Below, piece by piece: positions 1 through 5,512 of a stretch of DNA of 5,512 bases. The stretch is from Flavobacterium psychrophilum (lineage in GTDB: Bacteria > Bacteroidota > Bacteroidia > Flavobacteriales > Flavobacteriaceae). Positions within the stretch are counted from its first letter, which is position 1. Every line of letters starts with the position of its first letter. The notes under the pieces were generated by a model. The model searched no databases, was not told the DNA's origin, and saw only the letters and a list, made by a program, of their open reading frames with translations. The translations under genes were made by a program, and so were the position numbers. The stretch spans positions 1-5,512 of the forward strand of contig DYPB01000124.1 of assembly GCA_020720185.1 (NCBI GenBank), read 5' to 3'.

Positions 1-66
1 ACCGCTTTTCCACACTTTGTAAAATTATATGAAAAAAATGGGTTTGTTTTTTTTAGGGATAAATAG
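1..66 (+). CDS. 3' end of an upstream gene, possibly a GNAT-type acetyltransferase
   Basis: Frame 1 is open from the first base and ends at a TAG (64-66), giving 21 residues that finish KLYEKNGFVFFRDK. The sequence reads like a real protein end, with mixed hydrophobic and charged residues and no low complexity. The LYEKNGF stretch resembles the 'YEK-GF' segment near the C-terminus of many GNAT N-acetyltransferases, where a conserved Tyr lies close to acetyl-CoA. That resemblance rests on seven residues and is only a suggestion. The gene runs in the same direction as the downstream operon but is separated from it by about 165 non-coding bases, so it is probably a separate transcription unit. 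Confidence 0.5.
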   Translation, partial: TAFPHFVKLYEKNGFVFFRDK

Positions 67-158
67 AACTTTATAAAAAAAGATTTATATTTTAGTTTTT
101 AGATTGGACTCATTTATAATTTCATAAACCAAAAAATGGTATTTGATAGTTAAATATG

Positions 159-194
159 CCTTTACTTTATATTTTTTAAAAAAAGGTTTTATTT
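159..194 (+). terminator. weak terminator-like hairpin upstream of the operon
   Basis: CCTTT (159-163) and AAAGG (182-186) form a 5-bp inverted repeat around an AT-rich interior that can pair partly. TTTTATTT (187-194) follows directly. The layout is that of an intrinsic terminator and would isolate the operon from the upstream gene. However, the stem is short and mostly A-T in a region full of A and T runs, so chance is a serious alternative. An operator role is also possible because it lies just before the promoter motif. Confidence 0.25.
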
Positions 195-206
195 CAAAAA
201 AGTTGA

Positions 207-214
207 TATATTTG
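207..214 (+). promoter_or_regulatory. Bacteroidota-type -7 promoter element (TATATTTG)
   Basis: TATATTTG matches the TAnnTTTG -7 consensus recognised by the primary sigma factor of Bacteroidota. It lies 18 bases before the ATG of the broken regulator gene, so transcription would start near position 220 and leave a short leader. The expected upstream TTG/TTTG element about 19 bases earlier is not clean; only a GGTTTTATTT stretch is there. It is the only promoter I can propose for the operon, since the gaps between the following genes are 8, 2 and 4 bases. Confidence 0.5.
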
Positions 215-232
215 CACCAAACGCTAATTTGT

Positions 233-441
233 ATGAGCAAAAAAGCAATTAAAAGATTAAAAGCAGTTTAGCAGAACAAAGCAAAGCTAACAAGTGGCTT
301 GCCGAAAAATTGAGCAAGAATGAAACAACTATCTTTCGTTGGTGTACAAATGAGACTCAATCGTCAATGGACACTTTTGCAGATATAGCTAATCTTTTAA
401 ATATAGAAGTGAAAGAACTAATAAATTCAATCAAAAATTAA
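233..441 (+). pseudogene. frameshifted small XRE-family helix-turn-helix regulator
   Basis: ATG at 233 opens MSKKAIKRLKAV and then hits TAG at 269-271. One frame over, from TTA at 268, translation continues LAEQSKANKWLAEKLSKNET... to a TAA at 439-441. Adding one T to the TTT at 267-269 would join the halves into a 69-residue protein, a usual length for these regulators. The joined sequence has an HTH pattern: a scaffold helix (NKWLAEKLSKN), a recognition helix (ETTIFRWCTN) and a closing helix (DIANLLNIEVKELINS). The second half has no good start codon (its reading frame opens only at 253, after the TAA at 250-252; the first in-frame ATG is at 367), so it is unlikely to be a separate gene. Similar small XRE proteins often sit directly before restriction-modification genes in Bacteroidota, probably as controllers. 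Here the stop is 8 bases before the methyltransferase. It is either a real inactivating deletion or a sequencing error; no convincing -1 slippery heptamer is present in the usable interval. Confidence 0.75.
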
Positions 442-449
442 AATCAGGT

Positions 450-1721
450 ATGCTAAATCAAATACAAAATATCGCATTTGACAAAATACTTGTAAGTCCT
501 GAATGGTGTTTTAAAAATGTACGTTCGGTTGAACAATGGACACACGGGTATCATCGCTACCCTGCTAAGTTTTTGCCCAATCTTGTGCAGAAATTAATTG
601 AAGAATACACGCAAAAAAGCGACTTGATTGCAGATATGTTTGCCGGTTGCGGAACAACACTTGTGGAGGCAAAAGTGCACGGTAGAAAATCTATTGGAGT
701 TGATATAAATCCTGTTGCTGAACTTATTACTAAAGCCAAAACAAATCCAATTGAACCAATTAAATTAGATAGACGGTTTAAACTAATTGTTGACAGTTTT
801 GAGAAATTCAATATTAAAGATTATAAAGACATAGCCGTACACGAACGAATTGACTATTGGTTCACTGAAGAACACAAAGCAAAAATTGCTTTTTTGTATG
901 AAAAAATACTTGCTACACGCAATAGAGTGATAAAAGACTTTTTGCTTGTATCATTATCTCACATTTTGAAAAATTGCTCAAAGTGGTTACAATCAAGCAC
1001 TAAACCGCAAATTGACCCATATAAAAATCCGACTGACCCATTTTTAGCATTTCAAACTCATACAAAGCAAATGATAAAAAAGAATTCGGAGTTTTATAAG
1101 CAACTTTCAGACAATAAATATCTAAAAATAAAGTGTGAAATCCGATTAGAAGATGCACGAAAAACATCAATCAGATCTAAGTCGGTAGGAGCAATAATTA
1201 CTTCTCCTCCGTATGTAACTTCGTATGAGTATGCAGACATACATCAATTGACAGGATATTGGTATGAATACATTACTGACATTTCAGGATTTAGAAAGAA
1301 ATTTATAGGTACATTTTACTCTTTAAATCAAGATGCTAAATGTGATTCTGTAATTGGACAAGAAATAGTTGACAAACTTCTAAGAAAAGACCAACGAACG
1401 GCAAGAGAGGTTGCCAATTATTTTATGGATATGCAAGAAGTAGCGAAAGAAATGTATCGAATTTTGAAGAAAGACGGACACGTTTGTTTGGTAATTGGAA
1501 ATACTACTTTTAGAAATGTGAAGGTTAAATCAGCAGAAGTTTTTGCAGAAACATTAACATCTTTGGGATTTGAATTAGTAGAAACAATTAAAAGAAGTAT
1601 TCCAAACAAATTAATTCCAACAATCAGAGATAAAAAAACAGGTAAGTTTGCTAAACTTAAAGACAAGAACAGTAAATTTGTATATCCCGAAGAATATATT
1701 TTGATTGCTAAGAAAGCATAA
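450..1721 (+). CDS. SAM-dependent DNA methyltransferase, TSPPY type (N4-cytosine or N6-adenine)
   Basis: A 423-residue enzyme predicted to transfer a methyl group from S-adenosylmethionine to an exocyclic amino group in DNA. Motifs in order: a motif X-like segment HRYPAKFLP (35-43); motif I DMFAGCGTT (62-70), which binds SAM; the acidic motif II residue D85 in GVDINP; a helical, basic stretch of about 160 residues (90-245) that probably holds the target-recognition region; and catalytic motif IV TSPPY (251-255). The C-terminus has the usual strand-rich ending (DGHVCLVIGNTT, EEYILIAKK). TSPPY favours N4-cytosine, while DPPY/NPPY favour N6-adenine, but this is not decisive. The order X-I-recognition-IV is alpha-like, whereas most N4-cytosine enzymes have the beta order. 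All key residues are present and the frame is intact, so it is probably active. The start at 450 follows the regulator relic by 8 bases and lies 15 residues before the first conserved-looking segment. No restriction endonuclease is visible beside it. Confidence 0.9.
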   Translation: MLNQIQNIAFDKILVSPEWCFKNVRSVEQWTHGYHRYPAKFLPNLVQKLIEEYTQKSDLIADMFAGCGTTLVEAKVHGRKSIGVDINPVAELITKAKTNPIEPIKLDRRFKLIVDSFEKFNIKDYKDIAVHERIDYWFTEEHKAKIAFLYEKILATRNRVIKDFLLVSLSHILKNCSKWLQSSTKPQIDPYKNPTDPFLAFQTHTKQMIKKNSEFYKQLSDNKYLKIKCEIRLEDARKTSIRSKSVGAIITSPPYVTSYEYADIHQLTGYWYEYITDISGFRKKFIGTFYSLNQDAKCDSVIGQEIVDKLLRKDQRTAREVANYFMDMQEVAKEMYRILKKDGHVCLVIGNTTFRNVKVKSAEVFAETLTSLGFELVETIKRSIPNKLIPTIRDKKTGKFAKLKDKNSKFVYPEEYILIAKKA

Positions 1722-1723
1722 AT

Positions 1724-3943
1724 ATGGCAATAGTAAATAAAAACAGTCAACCATTTAAGCCTTACGCAAGGCTAATGAATATTATAGGCGACCAATTGAT
1801 TACCGACAAAAAAGTAGCGGTAATTGAAGTCGTAAAGAATTGCTATGATGCAGATGCGGAAAAAGTGCAAGTTCGTTTTTTTAATATTCATAATTTTGCT
1901 AATACACACCTGACAGAAAAGGAGTCGCCATATATTGAAATCGAAGATAATGGAGACGGTATGACTTTGGACACAATTACTAAAATTTGGCTAAGACCCG
2001 CAACTCCAAATAAATTAGACAAGAAAAAGCAAAAACAAAATAAAACCAAAAAAGGTAGAATAATACAAGGCGAAAAAGGAATTGGACGTTTTGCCATACA
2101 TAAATTAGGCGAAAAAATAGAGCTTTTCACAAAGGCAGTAGGAAAAAATGAAATTAAACTTGAAATGGATTTTACTGAGTTCAATCCCGAAAAAGCAGAC
2201 CTTTTTAACCAGCCTCCAGCCGAATATAAACTTTTAGAAGATGTTCATAATAGTTGGTATGAAAACAATCCTCCCGAAGAAATAAACAAAGAAAAAGGAA
2301 CACTTATTAGAATTTATAATCTTAGGGAAAATTGGAACGAAAACGATTTTGAAGAACTTTATAAATCCATTCAACGACTAATTCCACCCATTGATGAAAA
2401 TGCTGAAAAGTTGGGAGTACAGTTCAATCAAGATTTTAATGTTGAAGTGTACAAAGGCAATGAAATATACACTTCTGAAGTTGCTACTACATTTAAAGAT
2501 GTAATTGAACGAGCTCAATTCACAATGATAGGAGTCGTTTCAAAAGACGGTATTCTAAATTTTGAATACAAATCAACATCTCCCGTCAGAAATTTTAAAA
2601 GGGAAGTGAATTTATTAAGCAAAGAGCAGTTGGCTAAAAACAGCTATATATCTTATGCAATAGAACGTTGGTTTTTAAAATTTAATCGCAAACCTATTTG
2701 TGGTGCATTCAGCTTTACATTTTATGCTTTTGATTTATCAAAACCTGATAAAACAATTTTGAACAAAGACATTGAGAGATTTATAAAAGATAATTTCGTT
2801 TTTGTTTTAAGGGACGGTGTTAGAGTTTATCCTTATGGAGAGAAAGGCATTGATTGGTTGAACTTAGATAAATTAAGAGCCACTTTTAAAGCAGGACAGT
2901 TTATAAGTTACAATGACCTAACAGGCTTTGTTTATATCAGTCAAAGCGGAAATTCTTTATTAAGAGATTCAACCAACCGACAAGGCATAATGGATAGTGA
3001 CGGTGCGTTAGATGATTTTAAAAACCTAATAACCGCTACAACAGAAATTTTTAATACAGAAATTAAAATAGACAAAAACAAACTTGAAATTAAACGAAAC
3101 ACAGCGTTTAAAGATTCAAATGATGTGGTTGTAAAATCTTTTAATTCTTTAAAATCAAGTCTTGAAAAGGTTGACAATCGTGATGTGCTTGAAAAAGCTA
3201 ATAAATTTCTTGATACCGTGCAAAAGCACAATACGATAATAAAAGACCGAATGGAAACGGTTGAAGATTTAGCAGGGCTTGGAATGGCGGTTGAAAAAGC
3301 TTCTCACGATGCTTTAACGGTGTTGTCAAAATTGAGAAATAACATTAAAGATTTTAAAGTAAAAGTTAAAAATCAAGAATATAAAAATGATGAATTACTA
3401 ACTCTACTTAACGAGTTGGACGAAAACTTAAATTTTGTTTATGATGAAATGCAAGTAATTCAGCCATTGTTTAAAAATCAACGAAAAGCTATTAAAGATA
3501 TTAGTGTTTACGAAAGCATTGAAAAAGTAATTAAGTATTTCAGACGAGACATTGACGGAAAAATCAATATCAAAATCCTAAATGACAATGATATTGTTGT
3601 AAAAACTAATGCTGGTCTTATTCTTCAAATTCTAATCAACTTGTTAGACAATGCAATTTATTGGGTAAATAAAAATGAAACCAAAGAAAGAGAAATCATA
3701 TTTAAACTAAATACAAAAGCAAATTCATTGATTATTGCAGATAGTGGACAGGGAATTCGTGAAGATGTTGCTCCCGTAATTTTTAATGAATTCTTTTCAC
3801 TAAAATCAGATGGTCGTGGTTTGGGCTTATACATCGTTAAAGAAATTCTTCTCAGGATTAATGGAGAAATCTCTTTGGTTCAGGAAGAAAAAAATAAACT
3901 CCTTTCAGGAGCAAACTTTATTATCACATTCAATCAAGAGTAG
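1724..3943 (+). CDS. double-GHKL ATPase: MORC/Hsp90-like module plus histidine-kinase transmitter
   Basis: A 739-residue soluble protein with two ATP-binding modules. The N-terminal GHKL module has E35 and N39 in IEVVKNCYDADA (the Glu that acts as general base in Hsp90/MutL/MORC ATPases), D75-x-G77 in EDNGDGM, and GEKGIGR (116-122). A Lys-rich insert (about 99-112) precedes the last of these. An S5-like region follows, with RDGVRVYPYGEKGIDWL (363-379) and TNRQG (417-421). Residues about 430-620 are mostly helical and include H528 in EKASHDALTVLSKLRN, placed like the H-box of a DHp domain. The C-terminal module is a histidine-kinase CA domain: N box N639/N643 (INLLDNAIYW), G1 DSGQG (673-677), F box and G2 GRGLG (697-701). 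No transmembrane helix, signal peptide, PAS or HAMP is seen, so the N-terminal ATPase may itself be the sensing part. It starts 2 bases after the methyltransferase stop and ends 4 bases before the receiver gene. Its activity and any defence role are inferred. Confidence 0.88.
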   Translation: MAIVNKNSQPFKPYARLMNIIGDQLITDKKVAVIEVVKNCYDADAEKVQVRFFNIHNFANTHLTEKESPYIEIEDNGDGMTLDTITKIWLRPATPNKLDKKKQKQNKTKKGRIIQGEKGIGRFAIHKLGEKIELFTKAVGKNEIKLEMDFTEFNPEKADLFNQPPAEYKLLEDVHNSWYENNPPEEINKEKGTLIRIYNLRENWNENDFEELYKSIQRLIPPIDENAEKLGVQFNQDFNVEVYKGNEIYTSEVATTFKDVIERAQFTMIGVVSKDGILNFEYKSTSPVRNFKREVNLLSKEQLAKNSYISYAIERWFLKFNRKPICGAFSFTFYAFDLSKPDKTILNKDIERFIKDNFVFVLRDGVRVYPYGEKGIDWLNLDKLRATFKAGQFISYNDLTGFVYISQSGNSLLRDSTNRQGIMDSDGALDDFKNLITATTEIFNTEIKIDKNKLEIKRNTAFKDSNDVVVKSFNSLKSSLEKVDNRDVLEKANKFLDTVQKHNTIIKDRMETVEDLAGLGMAVEKASHDALTVLSKLRNNIKDFKVKVKNQEYKNDELLTLLNELDENLNFVYDEMQVIQPLFKNQRKAIKDISVYESIEKVIKYFRRDIDGKINIKILNDNDIVVKTNAGLILQILINLLDNAIYWVNKNETKEREIIFKLNTKANSLIIADSGQGIREDVAPVIFNEFFSLKSDGRGLGLYIVKEILLRINGEISLVQEEKNKLLSGANFIITFNQE

Positions 3944-3947
3944 CAGT

Positions 3948-5237
3948 ATGGAAGGAGTTATACTATTTGCAGATGACCACATTTTTGACACAAGCAGAGA
4001 TGAACATAAATTATTTCAGAAATTTAATTCTGACGGTAGTTATTCTATCTTGCCTATTAACAATCTTGCTACACTTGAAAAAACAATCGCATCTATTTCT
4101 ACATACAAAGCAATAATTCTTGATTGGAATTTTAAGCGACCAAAAGAAGATAATGATGAAGAAATAGAAGGATTTCAAATTCCCGATGAAAATCCTCACG
4201 AATTTTTAAAAACTCAAAAACTGTATTCTCTTGTTTACGTTTATTCTCAAAATGACATTGAAGAAAATATAAAATTAGAATTACAAGCATTATACCCTAA
4301 CAAAATCTTCTTTGAGAAAAAAGAAAGTACTAATCAACCTGACAAAGAATACAAAAAGATAACTGAGGGAATAAAAAAGTTTGAATATGATAACAAACAT
4401 TTAATTGTACCATTTGTTTGGAGTCAGGCAATAAACCAATCTGCACAAGCGATTTTTACAGAATTAGAACAAGCAGACCCAAATTGGATAAAAGATATTT
4501 ACAAAACGGCTAAAGAAGACGAAACAGAGCCAAATGTTGAAGTAATTGGAGTTTTCCAAAACCTACTGTCAGAATCTGTTATCCAAAATGAAGCATTATT
4601 GAAATCTTTGTCAGAATTTATTCAATCAGAAGATATTAACATACAGGATAAAGAATCTTCATTAGCGAAACTATACAATAGAATTTATTACACAAAGCTT
4701 ATTAAAGATGCACCTTTAATGACAGGCGATATTTTTAAATTTAGTGAAGTTGATTATGCAATACTTTTCACTGCCGAATGTGATATTAATGCAAAAAAGG
4801 ATACCGTTTTAGAATTTCTTACTTTCAAGAAAAACGATTTTGACTATTACCTAGAAACCAAAAGGGAATATAAGAAGTCAAATTTTAAAGATATAAAATT
4901 AAAAGGATTTAAAAATGATTCACCAGGAAATTCAGCAACTGAAATAAAAGGAAAATTAAAAGAGCTGATTACTGATTTTAACAACGGGAATTTAAGAACT
5001 CACATTTTACCATCTTTTCCATTCGAACCCAATATGTACAACTATTCTGCATTTATTGACTTTGAAACCGCTTTTTTAGTTAAATCAAAAGCCGACTTTG
5101 ACAGCAAAAGAGCTGAATACAAACTCAACTCTCCATACATATTTCAACTAAGGCAAAGATTTTTAGCTTACATTGGCAGGGTTGGAGTTCCTGCTATTCC
5201 ACGTAGCCTTAAACTTTATAACTTAAAAGAATCTTAA
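3948..5237 (+). CDS. response-regulator-like protein: receiver domain with unknown C-terminal region
   Basis: A 429-residue protein. Residues 1-125 fit a receiver fold: acidic pair D9-D10 at the end of strand 1 (VILFADD), phosphoacceptor candidate D59 at the end of strand 3 (AIILDWN), S99 after strand 4 (LVYVYS) and K123 after strand 5 (KIFFEK). An acidic stretch (66-73, EDNDEEIE) follows D59. The remaining 300 residues contain no DNA-binding HTH, GGDEF, HD or nuclease motif I can recognise. They carry two segments that look conserved: TAECDI (275-280) and LRQRFLAYIGRVGVP (401-415). From memory, similar 'T-x-x-CD' and 'RF...RVGxP' segments occur together in uncharacterised bacterial proteins; this is unchecked. 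The frame is open upstream to an ATG at 3810, but those 46 codons lie inside the kinase gene in another frame. The ATG at 3948, 4 bases after the kinase stop, starts directly on the receiver's first strand and is preferred. It is probably the phosphorelay partner of the upstream protein and possibly the effector. Confidence 0.82.
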   Translation: MEGVILFADDHIFDTSRDEHKLFQKFNSDGSYSILPINNLATLEKTIASISTYKAIILDWNFKRPKEDNDEEIEGFQIPDENPHEFLKTQKLYSLVYVYSQNDIEENIKLELQALYPNKIFFEKKESTNQPDKEYKKITEGIKKFEYDNKHLIVPFVWSQAINQSAQAIFTELEQADPNWIKDIYKTAKEDETEPNVEVIGVFQNLLSESVIQNEALLKSLSEFIQSEDINIQDKESSLAKLYNRIYYTKLIKDAPLMTGDIFKFSEVDYAILFTAECDINAKKDTVLEFLTFKKNDFDYYLETKREYKKSNFKDIKLKGFKNDSPGNSATEIKGKLKELITDFNNGNLRTHILPSFPFEPNMYNYSAFIDFETAFLVKSKADFDSKRAEYKLNSPYIFQLRQRFLAYIGRVGVPAIPRSLKLYNLKES

Positions 5238-5273
5238 AAGATTGATAATAAGAAAGATGGAAAAGCTAGTGAC

Positions 5274-5393
5274 TAACATACTTTTGGCTCAATGGCGTGT
5301 GGAGTGGTTAATTAAATATTCTAGCTCGTGTCAACTTTTGTGATGTATTGACAGTTTAGTGCTTCGAAATCCGCTCCAAGCGACAAATAGTTA
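5274..5393. repeat. 120-base imperfect inverted-repeat element, attC-like or MITE-like
   Basis: The element is bounded by TAAC (5274-5277) and GTTA (5390-5393). The main arm, 5293-5307 against 5371-5385, gives 11 Watson-Crick and 2 G-T pairs over 15 positions, with core TGGAGTGG (5300-5307) opposite CCGCTCCA (5371-5378). Further in, TTC (5319-5321) pairs with GAA (5366-5368), AGC (5323-5325) with GCT (5361-5363), and TGTCAA (5329-5334) perfectly with TTGACA (5348-5353) around a 13-base loop. It is clearly richer in G+C than the flanks. Position just after a gene, length, and AAC/GTT ends resemble integron attC sites, but the outer boxes GACTAAC and GTTATGC each miss the RYYYAAC/GTTRRRY consensus at one position. 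A short non-autonomous repeat or a structured 3' untranslated region are the alternatives. Confidence 0.5.
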
Positions 5394-5477
5394 TGCATAA
5401 ATCTCTGAAAAAGAAAATAAACTAAAAAAAGAATTAACCGTAAAATAAAAATAATCGGATTTTAATTCAAATTTAAA

Positions 5478-5512
5478 ATGATAAAAAACAAAAAAATAGT
5501 AGTGGTACTTCC
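5478..5512 (+). CDS. 5' end of a probable family 2 glycosyltransferase
   Basis: An ATG at 5478 opens MIKNKKIVVVLP and the frame runs off the window. A short basic start followed by a hydrophobic strand ending in L-P is the usual beginning of GT-A fold, family 2 glycosyltransferases, which continue with AYN or similar and bind the nucleotide-sugar there. The gene is preceded by a very AT-rich stretch (5400-5477). Only 12 residues are visible, so other Rossmann-like proteins starting with an 'IVVVLP' strand remain possible. It is separated from the operon by 240 bases that include the inverted-repeat element and is probably unrelated in function. Confidence 0.5.
   Translation, partial: MIKNKKIVVVL

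Noticed and set aside
149..155. GTTAAAT matching the attC core consensus GTTRRRY upstream of the operon
   Set aside because: A seven-base degenerate match is expected by chance in such AT-rich DNA, and no partner arm or foldable structure surrounds it.
67..232. Possible gene or CRISPR-like repeats in the upstream spacer
   Set aside because: No open frame of useful length and no regularly spaced repeats are seen; it is mostly A and T runs.
239..268. Programmed -1 frameshifting to rescue the broken HTH gene
   Set aside because: Slipping at the A-run at 239-244 leads straight to a TAA at 250-252, and no standard slippery heptamer lies between 253 and the TAG at 269.
557..811. Minus-strand open frame of 84 codons
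   Set aside because: It is antisense to the motif X and motif I region of the methyltransferase and has no recognisable protein features.
1418..1750. Minus-strand open frame of 110 codons, hydrophobic in places
   Set aside because: It is antisense to the conserved methyltransferase C-terminus; the apparent hydrophobicity comes from the complement of Lys/Glu-rich AT codons.
3810..3947. 46-codon upstream extension of the receiver gene starting at ATG 3810
   Set aside because: It lies inside the kinase G2 region in another frame, has no receiver-like sequence, and the ATG at 3948 starts exactly at the first receiver strand, 4 bases after the kinase stop.
5230..5243. AATCTT/AAGATT palindrome across the receiver stop codon as a terminator
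   Set aside because: The spacer is only 2 bases, the stem is nearly all A-T and no T run follows, so it is probably chance.
5257..5343. 28-codon ATG-started frame after the operon
   Set aside because: It is very short, overlaps the inverted-repeat element and is not recognisable as a known small protein.

Overview
The window is AT-rich DNA (roughly one third G+C by eye), most likely from a member of the Bacteroidota, perhaps a flavobacterium. Three things suggest this. There is a TAnnTTTG-type promoter element before the operon. The start codons lack recognisable Shine-Dalgarno sequences. The small XRE-type regulator relic resembles those that often precede restriction-modification genes in this phylum. 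The taxonomic call is inference, not a database match.

Layout: positions 1-66 hold the last 21 codons and stop of an upstream gene. Positions 67-232 are a gene-free, very AT-rich spacer with a weak terminator-like hairpin and a promoter motif. Positions 233-441 hold a small helix-turn-helix regulator gene broken by an apparent one-base deletion. Three intact genes then follow on the + strand, packed as one operon with gaps of 8, 2 and 4 bases: a DNA methyltransferase with a TSPPY motif (450-1721), a 739-residue protein with two separate GHKL ATPase modules (1724-3943), and a 429-residue receiver-domain protein with a long unrecognised C-terminal part (3948-5237). Positions 5238-5477 are non-coding and contain a 120-base imperfect inverted-repeat structure, richer in G+C than its surroundings and bounded by TAAC and GTTA. 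At 5478 another gene begins, probably a family 2 glycosyltransferase, cut off by the window end.

The three intact genes look like one functional unit. The methyltransferase would mark host DNA. The double-GHKL protein combines an N-terminal MORC/Hsp90-like ATPase with a C-terminal histidine-kinase-like transmitter. The receiver protein is the obvious phosphorelay partner or effector. No transmembrane segment, classical sensor domain or recognisable nuclease is seen. This fits a cytoplasmic, modification-linked anti-phage system wired through two-component chemistry better than an environmental two-component system. The defence role is inferred from domain content and gene order and is untested. 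The flanking genes (possible acetyltransferase, possible glycosyltransferase) look unrelated, so the operon may be an inserted accessory module.
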